Shown here: positions 47,062-56,171 of the stretch, piece by piece
How the letters are laid out: the number at the start of each line of letters is the position of its first letter
How positions within the stretch are numbered: position 1 is the stretch's first letter
Assembly (NCBI RefSeq): GCF_017308975.1
Contig: NZ_JADWPD010000007.1
Span: 124,001-188,000 of the forward strand
From: Amycolatopsis sp. MtRt-6
Lineage (GTDB): Bacteria > Actinomycetota > Actinomycetes > Mycobacteriales > Pseudonocardiaceae
Direction of reading: 5' to 3'
Length of the DNA: 64,000 nucleotides
Made by a program: the position numbers and the translations under genes
Notes under the pieces: generated by a model
The model's database searches: none
What the model saw: the letters and a program-made list of their open reading frames with translations, nothing else
Told to the model about the DNA's origin: nothing

Positions 47062-47964
47062 TCAGCCCGCCTGGGTCAGGTCCGTGGCCGCCGCCAGTTC
47101 GGCCGCGAGACCGGCGATCGCCGGCACCGCCGGGTTGTCGTGGCCCGGCCGCCACACCAGTTCCGTCCGGGCGACGTCGCCGTCCAGGGGCACGAACGCC
47201 ACGCCGGTGCGGCGCAGGGTGTGCGACGAGCGGGTCAGCCGGGTCACCCCGATGCCGGCCGCGACCAGCCCGAGCAGGCCCTGCACGGTGGCGGCCCGCT
47301 GCACCACCCGCGGGGTGAAACCGGCCGCCGCGAAGTCGTCGTCGTAACCGCGGTGCCACGGTTCCCAGCTGTCGCGCGGGGTCAGCACCCACGGCTCGCC
47401 GGCCAGGTCGGCCAGCTTCAGCGACGCCCGTCCGGCCAGCGGGTGCTCCGCCGGCAGCACCGCGCAGACCGGCTCGGTCAGCAGCGTCCGGGACGCCAGG
47501 TCGTCGACCAGCGGCGGCCGGGTGAACGCCAGGTCGAACCGGCCCTCGCGCAGCCCGTCGACGAGCTCGGCGATCGACGCCTCCGCCGTCGTCACCGCCA
47601 GCTCGGGAAACCGCTCCCGGACCGCGCGGACCACCGGCGGCAGCAGGTAGTTCGCCGTCGTGGCCAGGAAAACCAGCCGGACCGCGCCGATCTCGCCGCG
47701 CGCCGCCCGCCCGAGCGTCGCGACGGCTTCTTCGGCGCGGGCCAGCACCGCGCGGGCCTCGGGCAGGAAGAGCCGGCCGACGGCGGTGAGCCGCGCCCCG
47801 CGCGCGTCGCGGTCGAACAGCCGGACGCCGAGTCCCCGTTCCAGCACGGTGATCTGCTGGGACAGCGACTGCTGCGCCAGGTGCAGCCCGGCGGCGGCGC
47901 GGGTGAAGCTGGTCGCCTCGGCGACGGCGACGAAGTAGCGGAGCTGCCGCAACTCGGGGGTCAC
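47062..47964 (-). CDS. LysR-family transcriptional regulator
   Basis: This 300-residue protein has an N-terminal winged helix-turn-helix (LRQLRYFVAVAEATSFTRAAAGLHLAQQSLSQQITVLERGLG) and a two-lobe effector domain. GTG 47964 gives the typical VTPELRQLRYF start. It is divergent from the SDR gene at 48063 and ends three bases from the azoreductase stop. An ACAG-N7-CTGT inverted repeat (47963-47977) overlaps its start and could be an autoregulatory site. Confidence 0.9.
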   Translation of the reverse strand: MTPELRQLRYFVAVAEATSFTRAAAGLHLAQQSLSQQITVLERGLGVRLFDRDARGARLTAVGRLFLPEARAVLARAEEAVATLGRAARGEIGAVRLVFLATTANYLLPPVVRAVRERFPELAVTTAEASIAELVDGLREGRFDLAFTRPPLVDDLASRTLLTEPVCAVLPAEHPLAGRASLKLADLAGEPWVLTPRDSWEPWHRGYDDDFAAAGFTPRVVQRAATVQGLLGLVAAGIGVTRLTRSSHTLRRTGVAFVPLDGDVARTELVWRPGHDNPAVPAIAGLAAELAAATDLTQAG

Positions 47965-48062
47965 AGGCTCAGACTGTAGCCGCGGCAGGACATCGGTGTT
48001 GGCGGCCCGGCCGTGACCGGCTCCACGATGGGAGGGAGGAAAGCACTGGGAGGACACGGAAA

Positions 48063-48902
48063 ATGACGAACACCGACGGCCGCGTCTGGCTGATCACCGG
48101 CTGCTCCGCCGGCTTCGGCCGGGAGATCGCGCTGGCCGCACTCGCCGCGGGCGACCGGGTGCTGGCCACCGCCCGCCGCCCGGAAACCCTCGCCGAACTG
48201 CGGGAACGCGGCGGCGACCGGCTCCGGACCGCGGCACTGGACGTCACCGACGCCGGGCAGATCGACACGGCGGTCAAGGCGGCGCTGGAGGCGTTCGGCC
48301 GGATCGACGTCGTGGTCAACAACGCCGGCAGCGGCTCGGTCGGCGCGGTCGAAGAACTCACCATGGCCGAGCTGCGCGCGCTGATGGAGGTCATGTTCTT
48401 CGGCGCGGTCGCGGTCACCAAGGCGGTGCTGCCGCACCTGCGCGCGCAGGGCAGCGGCACGGTCGTGCAGATCAGCTCGATGGGCGGGCAGCTGTCGCCG
48501 CCCGGCTACGGCGCCTACTGCGCGCCGAAGTTCGCGCTGGAAGGCATTTCGGAGGCCCTCGCCGCGGAGGTGGCGCCGTTCGGGGTACGGGTGCTGATCG
48601 TCGAGCCGGGCGCGTTCCGCACCGAGTTCGGCGGCGGCCGCATGCACCGCTCCCGCACGATCGACGCGTACGCGGCCTCGACCGGCGGAACGCGAGCGGC
48701 GGTCGAGAGCATGGACGGCACCCAGCCCGGCGACCCGGCGAAGGCGGCCGCGGCGATCGTCCGCGCGGTGGGCAGCGAAGACGCCCCGCTGCGCCTCGCG
48801 CTGGGCGCGGACGCCGTCGAAGCGATCCGCGCTCACCACGAAGCCGTCGCGGCGGACCTGGCCGCCTGGGAGGAGGTCAGCCGGGCCACCGCGCTGGAGT
48901 AG
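48063..48902 (+). CDS. Short-chain dehydrogenase/reductase
   Basis: This 279-residue protein has TGCSAGFGREIA as the dinucleotide motif, NNAGSGSVGAVE, the catalytic Ser in QISSMGG and YCAPK. The Arg in TARRPETL points to NADP use. It is of the classical type whose members act on ketones or sugars; the substrate is unknown. The divergent LysR protein is its likely regulator. The monooxygenase gene follows. Confidence 0.9.
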   Translation: MTNTDGRVWLITGCSAGFGREIALAALAAGDRVLATARRPETLAELRERGGDRLRTAALDVTDAGQIDTAVKAALEAFGRIDVVVNNAGSGSVGAVEELTMAELRALMEVMFFGAVAVTKAVLPHLRAQGSGTVVQISSMGGQLSPPGYGAYCAPKFALEGISEALAAEVAPFGVRVLIVEPGAFRTEFGGGRMHRSRTIDAYAASTGGTRAAVESMDGTQPGDPAKAAAAIVRAVGSEDAPLRLALGADAVEAIRAHHEAVAADLAAWEEVSRATALE

Positions 48903-48950
48903 TTGCGTCGCGGCCGCCGCTACACTCCGGACGGCGACGGGGGGACCGCG

Positions 48951-50123
48951 ATGAGCGGGAGCAAGGTACTGGTGGCCGGGGCGAGCATCGCGGGGCCCGC
49001 GCTGGCGCATTGGCTGTGCCGGCGGGGAGCCGAGGTCACCGTCGTGGAACGGGCGCCCGGGCTGCGGCCCGGCGGGCAGGCAGTGGACGCGCGCGGGGTG
49101 GCCAAGGAGGTCATCCGGCGGATGGGGCTGGACGCGGCGGTGCGCGCGGCCCGCACCGAGACCGCCGGCGCGCACACCGTCGACGCCGACGGGACCGTGC
49201 TGGAGACCTTCCACGCCGAAGACGACGGCGGCGACGGCTACATCGCCGACATCGAGATCCTCCGCGGAGACCTGTCCCAGGTGCTCTACGAAGACACCCG
49301 CGACGGCGTCCAGTACCTGTTCGGCGACCGGATCGCCGAACTCGCCCAGGACCCCGACGGCGTCGACGTCACCTTCGCCGGCGGCGACCGGCGGCGCTTC
49401 GACCTCGTGGTCGGGGCCGACGGGCTGCACTCGGCCCTGCGCGCCATGGTCTTCGGGCCGCGCGAGCGGTTCGTCCGCCACCTCGGGCTCGTACTCGCCT
49501 TCTACAGCGTGCCCAACGAGTTCGGGATCGACCGCTGGATGCTCGACCACCAGCACGAGGGCCGCTCGGCCGGCCTGCGGCCGCTCAAGGACCCCACCCG
49601 GGCCATGGCCATGCTGTCCTTCCCGTCGGACGGCTTCGACGTCGACCACCGGGACGTCGAGGCGCAGAAGCGCTTGCTGCGCGAGCGGATGGCCGGCCTG
49701 GGCTGGCAGACGCCGCGCATCCTCGCGCACCTGGACGACACCCCGGACTTCTACCTCGACCAGGTCGCCCAGGTGGTCATGGACCGCTGGTCGACCGGCC
49801 GGGTGGGGTTGATCGGCGACGCCGCGTGCTGCTCCTCGCCGATGTCCGGTGGCGGCACCGGGCTGGCCCTCGTCGGTGCCTACCTGCTGGCCGGCGAGCT
49901 GGCCGCCGCCGGGTGGGACCCCGAAGCCGGGTTCGCCGGCTACGAGACGCGGATGCGCCCCTACGTCGAAGCCAACCAGGAGATCGGCCGGTTGCACGTC
50001 CACAGCCGCGACACCGGCGCCGAGCCCGACATGGCGGCGCTCATGCCGCTGATCGAGCGTGCGATCAACGGCGTGGACCTGCCCGATTACGCCGAGGTAC
50101 CGCTCAGTCCAGCAGCGCCGTGA
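48951..50123 (+). CDS. FAD-dependent monooxygenase
   Basis: This 390-residue protein belongs to the aromatic hydroxylase (PHBH/TetX-like) group. It has the FAD motif VLVAGASIAGPALAHWL, the middle segment DLVVGADGLHSALR and LIGDAACCSSPMSGGGTGLAL at the ribityl site. It would hydroxylate an aromatic or polyketide-type compound. ATG 48951 lies after GGGGGG with TACACT further upstream. The last 20 bases overlap the converging ABC transporter gene. Confidence 0.9.
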   Translation: MSGSKVLVAGASIAGPALAHWLCRRGAEVTVVERAPGLRPGGQAVDARGVAKEVIRRMGLDAAVRAARTETAGAHTVDADGTVLETFHAEDDGGDGYIADIEILRGDLSQVLYEDTRDGVQYLFGDRIAELAQDPDGVDVTFAGGDRRRFDLVVGADGLHSALRAMVFGPRERFVRHLGLVLAFYSVPNEFGIDRWMLDHQHEGRSAGLRPLKDPTRAMAMLSFPSDGFDVDHRDVEAQKRLLRERMAGLGWQTPRILAHLDDTPDFYLDQVAQVVMDRWSTGRVGLIGDAACCSSPMSGGGTGLALVGAYLLAGELAAAGWDPEAGFAGYETRMRPYVEANQEIGRLHVHSRDTGAEPDMAALMPLIERAINGVDLPDYAEVPLSPAAP

Positions 50124-50772
50124 GCACCCCGTCGAGCAGGCGGACGCGGCGGTCGGCGATGCGGTGGACCTCCTCGTCGTGGGTCGCGACGATCACCGCC
50201 GCCCCCTCCGAAGCGCACTGGCGCAGCAGCCGCAGCACCCGGGGTGTCGAACCGGCGTCCAGGTGCGCCGTCGGCTCGTCGGTGAGCAGGACCCGCGGGC
50301 GGCCGGCCACCGCGCGGGCCAGTGCCACTCGCTGCTGCTGCCCGAACGACACCTCCAGCGGATAGCGGTCGCCCAGCTCGCCGATGCCCAGTTCGTCCAG
50401 CAGGCCGGTGACCCGCTCGGCGATCGCCGACGGCGCGGGGCGGGGGACGTCCGAACGCAGCCGCAGCGGCAGCGCCACGTTCTCGGCGATCGTCAGCTCG
50501 TTGGCCAGCCCGAGCGCCTGCGGCAGCACCGCGCACGTGTGCCACGACGGCGCGCCGCTGATCGGGACGCCGTCGAGCAGCACGGAGCCGGAGTCGGGGG
50601 AGTCGAACCCGCACAGCAGCGCCAGCAGCGCGCTCTTGCCCGACCCCGACCGGCCCGACACCGTCACCAGCTCGCCCGCGCCGACCCGCAGCTCCAGCCC
50701 GCGCAGCACCTCGATGTCGCCGCTCGGGTGGGCGAAACTGCGGCGCAGCCCGACCGCTTCCACGAGTGTCAT
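50104..50772 (-). CDS. ABC transporter ATPase, LolD/MacB type, second
   Basis: This 222-residue ATPase has Walker A SGRSGSGKSALL, Walker B VLLTDEPTAHLD and His switch VATHDEEV. The signature is VSFGQQQRV instead of LSGGQQ, a weak form. It is the last gene of a three-gene operon with a second ATPase and a large permease; the ATG overlaps the upstream gene by four bases. The two ATPases probably form a heterodimer under one permease. Confidence 0.9.
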   Translation of the reverse strand: MTLVEAVGLRRSFAHPSGDIEVLRGLELRVGAGELVTVSGRSGSGKSALLALLCGFDSPDSGSVLLDGVPISGAPSWHTCAVLPQALGLANELTIAENVALPLRLRSDVPRPAPSAIAERVTGLLDELGIGELGDRYPLEVSFGQQQRVALARAVAGRPRVLLTDEPTAHLDAGSTPRVLRLLRQCASEGAAVIVATHDEEVHRIADRRVRLLDGVLTALLD

Positions 50773-51461
50773 GCCGGCAGCTCCCGTTCTTCGACGCCCT
50801 CGAGTGCGCCCTTGTGCAGCCGGGCCACCCGCGAGCCGAGGTCGATGAGGCGTTCGTCGTGCGAGGCGACCAGGACCGCGAAGTCCTGGTCCACCAGGTA
50901 CCGCAGGGTGTCCAGCACCAGGTCGGCCGACGCCTCGTCCAGCTGGGACGTCGGCTCGTCGGCGAGGATCACCGTCGAGCGCGCGGCCAGCACGCACCCG
51001 AACGCCAGCCGCTGCTGCTGGCCGCCCGAAAGCGCGGCGATCTTCCAGCCGCCGGTGCCGTGCAGGCCCAGCTGCCCGAGGATGTCCTCGGCGTTGCACT
51101 CGGTACCGGCCGCCTCGGCCGCGGCGTGCAGGTTCTCGGCCACGGTCAGGTAGCCCAGCAGGTTGTCCGCCGGGTTCTGGAACACCAGCCCCAGGTGGTG
51201 GCGCCGCAGCGCCCGCCGCTCGCGGTGCTTGAGCTTGCGGACGTCGGCGCCCTGGAACGTCAGCGTGCCGCGCGCGGGCTGCTCGAACAGCCCCAGCACC
51301 CGCAGCAACGTCGACTTCCCCGAGCCGGACGGCCCGGCGAGCACGGTCATCCCGCGCGCGGGGACGTCGATGCTCACGTCGTCGACGCCGGTGACGATCC
51401 CGGCGGGCGTCGCGTAGTCGACGCCGATGCCGCGCAGGGAAAAGATGGGCTTCTCAGGCAC
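50769..51461 (-). CDS. ABC transporter ATPase, LolD/MacB type, first
   Basis: This 230-residue ATPase has Walker A AGPSGSGKSTLL, a Q-loop VFQNPADNLL, the normal signature LSGGQQQRLAFG and Walker B VILADEPTSQLD. Its start overlaps the permease gene by eight bases and its end overlaps the second ATPase by four. The operon could power extrusion of a lipid, peptide or drug. Confidence 0.92.
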   Translation of the reverse strand: MPEKPIFSLRGIGVDYATPAGIVTGVDDVSIDVPARGMTVLAGPSGSGKSTLLRVLGLFEQPARGTLTFQGADVRKLKHRERRALRRHHLGLVFQNPADNLLGYLTVAENLHAAAEAAGTECNAEDILGQLGLHGTGGWKIAALSGGQQQRLAFGCVLAARSTVILADEPTSQLDEASADLVLDTLRYLVDQDFAVLVASHDERLIDLGSRVARLHKGALEGVEERELPA

Positions 51462-54075
51462 GGATCAGCTCCGCGGTCCGGGCGGTGCGCACCGAGCGCA
51501 CCGCGATCCAGCCGGCCAGCGCGACCACCGCCACGCCGATCACGACGACGGTCAGCACGAACGGCAGCGGATCCGGCAGCTCCGACCGCGGCGCGAGGAA
51601 CGTCGCCGGGTCGAACCGGGGCACCGACAGGCCCGCCACCGAAACACCGCACACGACCCCGACGACGATCGCCAGCCCGCTCAGCGCGCCCAGCTCCATC
51701 AGGTGACTCGCCAGCAGCGTCCGCGGCCGCATGCCCATCCGCAGCACCAGCGCCCCGGCCAGGGCGTTCTGCCGCCGCCGGACCTCGACCGCCACCAGCA
51801 GCGCCAGCACCGCCACCACGCCGAGCACCGCGCCCAGCAGCGCCACGAACGAGAACGTCCACGACACCACGAAGAACGGCAGACCGTCCAAAGCGGACTC
51901 CCGGCTGATCCGGTTCGGGATGAAGACACCCGCCGCCCGCAGCGCGGCGGTCGCGTCCGCCATCGGCGCCGTCGTCAGCACGCTCCACTTCGGAATGCCG
52001 TCCAGCTGCGCGTGGCTGAGCACCGTGCGCGAGACGACGTACCCGGGGGAGGTGCCGATCATCGGGAACACCGGCAGGTCGCCGGCGACGACCGCGTCCG
52101 GCAGGCCGTCGGGCAGCTTCGCGTCCTGCTTGGCCGAGTGCCCGATCCGGATCACCGGCGTGCCGCGCGGGTCCGGCCGCGAAATCTTCTGCAGCAGGCC
52201 GGCCAGGTCGTCGCCGGGGACGCGGTCCACCGCGGCACCGCGGGTGAACGTCGCCGGGTCGACCACCAGCACCACGCTGCCGGTCCCGGTCAGCTCGCCG
52301 ACCACCGTGCTGGTCCCGGCCAGCGACGCGGGCATCGCGACCTGGCCCATGCCGATCGGGCTGTCGGTGTCGAGGCGGGCGTTGCTGCCGACGAAGATCG
52401 CCGACTTGGTGGCCAGCGCCTCCTCCTGGCCGCGGGCGATGCCGATGCCGGTGGCCAGCGTGCCGATGGCGAGGGTGCCGATGACGAGCACGCCGGTCAC
52501 CGGGGCGCGGGCGCCGGCCAGCCGCCGGATCGCCAGCTGCAGCGCCGGGCGCGACCAGAACCGGGCCCGGTGCGAGGCGTGCAGCGCCAGCCACGCCAGC
52601 CGCGCGGTCAGCAGGCCCACCGTCAGCACGACGAACACCGGGTAGGTCAGCGCCAGCGGATCCACCTGCGGCAGGGGATTGCCCAGCCGCGACGTCGTGC
52701 CGTAGTGCGCCAGCTGCCGCCAGCCCAGCCACGCCATGCCCGCGGTGGCCAGCTCCCACGGGAAGTACGCCAGCAGCCGCACCCGCTTGCCGCCGCCGCG
52801 GCGCACCCGGCCCAGCTCGAACTCCCGGTGCACCCGCACCGCGACGACCAGCGCCAGCAGCACCAGCGACACGGCCAGCGTCCCGGCCGCGACCCCGGCG
52901 GCCTGCAGCTCGGCCCCCGGGTCCGGGGCGCCGGGCGGGCCGTACACGCCGAGCAGCAACCGCGCCGCGGCCGCGCCGGCCGCCCCGCCGAGCAGGATCG
53001 GCAGGCCCAGCTCCGCGACGGCGAGCCCGCCGAGCGCCGCCGGGCCGCTGCCGCGCGCGGACAGCAGCCGCAGCTGCGCGTGCCGCCGCTGGTACCACTG
53101 CAGGGCGACCGTGCCGAGGCCGGCGCAGCCGACCAGGACGCTGATCAGCGCCAGTGGCAGGATCGAGACGAACACGTTGTCCCGCGCCTGGCGGGAGATC
53201 TGCACCGAACGCTGGAACGTCGGGACGTCGGCGGCGATCAGCGAGCCCAGGCCCTGCGCGGTCAGGTCGGCGCGGACGTCGGCGACGAGGTCCTGCGAGC
53301 GTTGCAGCAGGTCCTCCGCCGCGCTCAGCGTCGTCGGCGCCGGCTCGTAGAAGGAGACGTGGAAGTACTGGATCGTCGGCAGCCCGATCGCCTTGATCGT
53401 GTCGTCGAAGGTCTTGCGGTCGGTGGCGAAGACGATCGAGTCGATCGGGTCGTCGACCAGCCGGTCGATGACCGCGCCGGACTGCTGGGAGCACCACCAC
53501 CGCGGCGGCGGGTCGAGCAGGTCGCGGTAGATGCCGGTGACCGGCGGCAGCGGCACGCCCTGCAGGCTCGGCTTCGTGCCGACGCCGATGTGCTCGGCGT
53601 CGGCCACCACGTTGCCCAGCCACAGCCCCGGCGCCCGCGTGCCCTGCTGCAGCGTCAGGTTGTCCAGGCCGGCCTGGTCGCGATAGCCGAGGCGGATCTT
53701 GTAGTGCGGGTCGCCGTTGAACTCGGTGCCGCGCAGCACGGTGGTGAACTGGCCGACGACGGGCGTGCCGAACCCGTGCGCGGCCGCGTGCCGCTGGATC
53801 GCGCCGGTCACCGCCGGGATGTCCTTGACCGGCATGTTGCCCTTGCCGAACGCCGGGCCGTAGCTGTCCGGGCAGGTGATGCCCGTCTGGTACCGCACCG
53901 TCGCGCCGCCGGCCGCCGACGCCTGCAGCACCGCGGCCGTGCCGAGGAAGCACGCCAGCAGGGCGGTCACGGCCGCCACGATCAGCGTCAGCGGGCTGGA
54001 GAGGGCAGCCTTCGGGGCCGCTCGCCACGGCTTGGTCACTCTGCGTCGTCCATTCTTCCCCCATGTCACCCGCAT
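51454..54075 (-). CDS. FtsX/MacB-like ABC permease with duplicated core
   Basis: This 873-residue permease has an N-terminal helix (about 28-52), a first large extracellular domain (55-320), then several helices (about 325-500), a second extracellular domain and three FtsX-type helices near the C-terminus (about 745-865). The duplicated arrangement is typical of mechanotransmission ABC systems that work on lipids or peptides at the outer face. Cys pairs in the outer domain (CPDSYG, WWCSQQ) may form a disulfide. The substrate is unknown. Confidence 0.88.
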   Translation of the reverse strand: MRVTWGKNGRRRVTKPWRAAPKAALSSPLTLIVAAVTALLACFLGTAAVLQASAAGGATVRYQTGITCPDSYGPAFGKGNMPVKDIPAVTGAIQRHAAAHGFGTPVVGQFTTVLRGTEFNGDPHYKIRLGYRDQAGLDNLTLQQGTRAPGLWLGNVVADAEHIGVGTKPSLQGVPLPPVTGIYRDLLDPPPRWWCSQQSGAVIDRLVDDPIDSIVFATDRKTFDDTIKAIGLPTIQYFHVSFYEPAPTTLSAAEDLLQRSQDLVADVRADLTAQGLGSLIAADVPTFQRSVQISRQARDNVFVSILPLALISVLVGCAGLGTVALQWYQRRHAQLRLLSARGSGPAALGGLAVAELGLPILLGGAAGAAAARLLLGVYGPPGAPDPGAELQAAGVAAGTLAVSLVLLALVVAVRVHREFELGRVRRGGGKRVRLLAYFPWELATAGMAWLGWRQLAHYGTTSRLGNPLPQVDPLALTYPVFVVLTVGLLTARLAWLALHASHRARFWSRPALQLAIRRLAGARAPVTGVLVIGTLAIGTLATGIGIARGQEEALATKSAIFVGSNARLDTDSPIGMGQVAMPASLAGTSTVVGELTGTGSVVLVVDPATFTRGAAVDRVPGDDLAGLLQKISRPDPRGTPVIRIGHSAKQDAKLPDGLPDAVVAGDLPVFPMIGTSPGYVVSRTVLSHAQLDGIPKWSVLTTAPMADATAALRAAGVFIPNRISRESALDGLPFFVVSWTFSFVALLGAVLGVVAVLALLVAVEVRRRQNALAGALVLRMGMRPRTLLASHLMELGALSGLAIVVGVVCGVSVAGLSVPRFDPATFLAPRSELPDPLPFVLTVVVIGVAVVALAGWIAVRSVRTARTAELIRA

Positions 54076-54307
54076 GGCCGCACGCTACCGGCGACCCGGC
54101 TGTCTTGGAACGTTTTTGTCACGATCGTTGTCCGGGTACTCGATCTTGGCCACCGCCGGGAATGCCGCCGGGAACGCCGCCGGGACAAGGAAAACGGACT
54201 ACTGGGGCTTTCGGCGGCAGCCGGTTGGGCAACACGGAGGTTGGCCGGGCCGCCGCGGACCGAAAGACTGCCCGGGGAAGATCTTCCGCCCCCGCGAGGA
54301 GGAACCG
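54076..54307. other. Divergent region with a triple 12-bp repeat and possible structured leader
   Basis: From 54151 there are three tandem copies of a 12-base unit of the type GCCGCCGGGAAC (the last shortened). From about 54205 to 54290 a GC-rich segment with GGCGGC ... GCCGCC and nested CCGG pairs can fold into a long stem before the ribosome site of the next gene. No known riboswitch consensus was recognised. Confidence 0.4.
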
Positions 54308-54841
54308 ATGCCGCACATCCCGCTCGACCCGCAGCTGCCCGGGATCCGGTCGCTGATGGCCTTCCGGCCGGAAACCGCCGTCCCGCTCAACCACCTGGCG
54401 CAGACCCTGCTGCGCGGCCCGGGCAGCCTGACCGTCGGCGAGCGCGAGCTGATCGCGGCGGTGGTCTCCAACGGCAACGAGTGCCGCTTCTGCCACGGCA
54501 GCCACGCTGCCGCCGCGGCCGAGACCCTCGACGGCGGCCGCGCGGTGGTCGACGCGGCCTGCGCCGGGGTCGACGACGCACCGGTGGGGGAGAAGCTGAA
54601 GGCCCTGCTGCGGATCGCGCTCGCCACCCGCGAGACCGGCCGCGCCGTCACGCGTGAGCTGATCGCGGCGGCCCGCGCGGAAGGCGCGACCGACGTCGAG
54701 CTGCACGACACGGTCCTGATCGCGGCGGCGTTCTGCATGTACAACCGCTACGTCGACGGCCTCGCCACGGTCGCCCCCGAAGACCCGGCGGTCTACGACC
54801 AGATCGGGAAGGTGCTGGCCGCCGAGGGCTACGGCGGCTAG
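54308..54841 (+). CDS. Carboxymuconolactone decarboxylase/AhpD-like peroxidase-type protein
   Basis: This 177-residue helical protein has the AhpD-like motif ECRFCHGSHA with CXXC and nearby His, as in alkylhydroperoxidase D and peroxidase-related enzymes that use the cysteine pair to reduce peroxides. MPHIPLDPQLPGI and FRPETAVPLNHLAQTLLRGP are typical of the peroxidase-related subgroup. GAGGAGG lies just upstream of the ATG at 54308. The leader may be structured. Confidence 0.88.
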   Translation: MPHIPLDPQLPGIRSLMAFRPETAVPLNHLAQTLLRGPGSLTVGERELIAAVVSNGNECRFCHGSHAAAAAETLDGGRAVVDAACAGVDDAPVGEKLKALLRIALATRETGRAVTRELIAAARAEGATDVELHDTVLIAAAFCMYNRYVDGLATVAPEDPAVYDQIGKVLAAEGYGG

Positions 54842-55033
54842 GACGGTTTGGGCGCCGGCTGCGCGAGATCCGGGCCGTCGAACCGAGGTTCCCCGTCGCG
54901 CTCCGCAAGGGCCTCGTCCCGCCTGCGTGACGACCGCAGGGCCGAACGGAGCAACTGCCGCGGTTTTCCGCATACGGAAGCGGTTTGGAAGCCGGATCCC
55001 GCAGAATGCGGGGGAACGCGAAGGAGCCCAACG

Positions 55034-55201
55034 ATGAAACGTGCTGTAGCTGCCGCTCTGCTCACCGCGGCCGCGCTCGCCGTGCTCGCCCCCGTGGCGT
55101 CCGCGGCGAGCGGTCCCTCGAGCGACCCGAACCCGGTCGGCGGGATCGGAGGCGGTCCCTACATCGGCGACGTGCCGAAACCCGGCCCTGGGGGCCAGTG
55201 A
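55034..55201 (+). CDS. Small secreted Gly/Pro-rich peptide
   Basis: This short gene encodes 55 residues: a clear signal peptide (MKRAVAAALLTAAALAVLAP, cleavage after VASA) and a mature part of about 31 residues rich in Gly and Pro (GGIGGGPYIGDVPKPGPGG). AAGGAG lies seven bases before the ATG and a small hairpin (54998-55012) precedes it. I know no family. It could be an envelope peptide or a signalling peptide. Confidence 0.65.
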   Translation: MKRAVAAALLTAAALAVLAPVASAASGPSSDPNPVGGIGGGPYIGDVPKPGPGGQ

Positions 55202-55229
55202 CCCCAGCGGTCACCGCCGGAAGCCCGGT

Positions 55230-56165
55230 TCAGGGCACCAGCACCACGCGGCCCGGGCGGCTCCACGCCCGGGCCGCGTCGTGCAGCGGGACGCGCTCGT
55301 ACCCGGCCGTCAGCGCACCCGCCATCGTCTGCGCGACCACCGTCAGCAGCGCGTCCCGGCGCTCGCCGGCGCTGAGCTCGTTGTTCGTGTACCCGAGGAT
55401 CCGCAGCGACCGGCTGCGCAGCACGGCCGAGGGCACCGGGCACACCTCGCCCGCGGCGCCGCCGAGGTTGACCAGCCGCCCGCCCGGACGCAGGGTGCGC
55501 AGCGCCGCCGCGGCCGGGAGCCCGCACACCGGGTCCAGCACCAGGTCGACCGGGCCGGCCACCGCACCGAGCCGCTGGGCCAGCCCTTCGACGTCTTCGC
55601 CGTCCTCGAGCCGGACCGTGCCATCCGCCCCGAGCCGCCGGGCCCGCTCCAGGGCCGCCGCCGACCGCGCGCACGCGACGACCCGCCCGGCCCCGGCCAC
55701 CCGCGCCAGCTGGAGGGCCGACTGCCCGACCACCCCGCCCGCGCCGAGCACCAGCACCGTCTCGCCCGCGGCCAGCTCTCCTTTGCCCGTCAAGCACATC
55801 CACGCCGCGACCGCGGACAGCCCGAGCGCCGCGACCAGCGCGTGATCGGCCTGCGCCGGCAGCTCCACCACGTCGGCGGACGCGGCCACCGCGTACTCGG
55901 CCATGCTGCCGTCACCCGGCCGCATGCCCGCCGCCGTCGCGAACCACACCGGCGTTCCCGCCAGCATGCCCACGCCCTGTACCCCCGGCACGTACGGCGT
56001 GGCGGGCACGCCGAAATAGGACGTGCCGGACGCGCAGAGCAGGTCGAGCGGGGTGATCGGCGCCGCCGTCACGCGCACGGCGACCTCACCGGCTCCCGGT
56101 GCCGGCTCGGCCCGGTCGGCCACCACCGGGGGCTGCCCGGCGACCCGGATCTCAGCCGCGCGCAC
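55230..56165 (-). CDS. Quinone oxidoreductase-like medium-chain dehydrogenase
   Basis: This 311-residue zinc-free MDR protein has VAVRVTAAPITPLDLLCASG, VLVLGAGGVVGQSALQLARVAGA and a C-terminal GRVVLVP. It is the last gene of the catabolic operon (58988 to 55230), six bases after the dioxygenase gene. It probably reduces a quinone or enone intermediate of the ring-cleavage route, for example keeping a hydroxyquinone in the reduced form that an intradiol enzyme needs. That role is inferred. Confidence 0.85.
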   Translation of the reverse strand: MRAAEIRVAGQPPVVADRAEPAPGAGEVAVRVTAAPITPLDLLCASGTSYFGVPATPYVPGVQGVGMLAGTPVWFATAAGMRPGDGSMAEYAVAASADVVELPAQADHALVAALGLSAVAAWMCLTGKGELAAGETVLVLGAGGVVGQSALQLARVAGAGRVVACARSAAALERARRLGADGTVRLEDGEDVEGLAQRLGAVAGPVDLVLDPVCGLPAAAALRTLRPGGRLVNLGGAAGEVCPVPSAVLRSRSLRILGYTNNELSAGERRDALLTVVAQTMAGALTAGYERVPLHDAARAWSRPGRVVLVP

Positions 56166-56171
56166 CGGCGG

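Noticed and set aside
54205..54290. Cobalamin or SAM riboswitch before the AhpD-like gene
   Set aside because: The conserved boxes of these classes are not present; only general foldability remains.
51427..54657. Open frame of 1076 residues on the plus strand
   Set aside because: Antisense of the ABC permease; composition is typical of a shadow frame.
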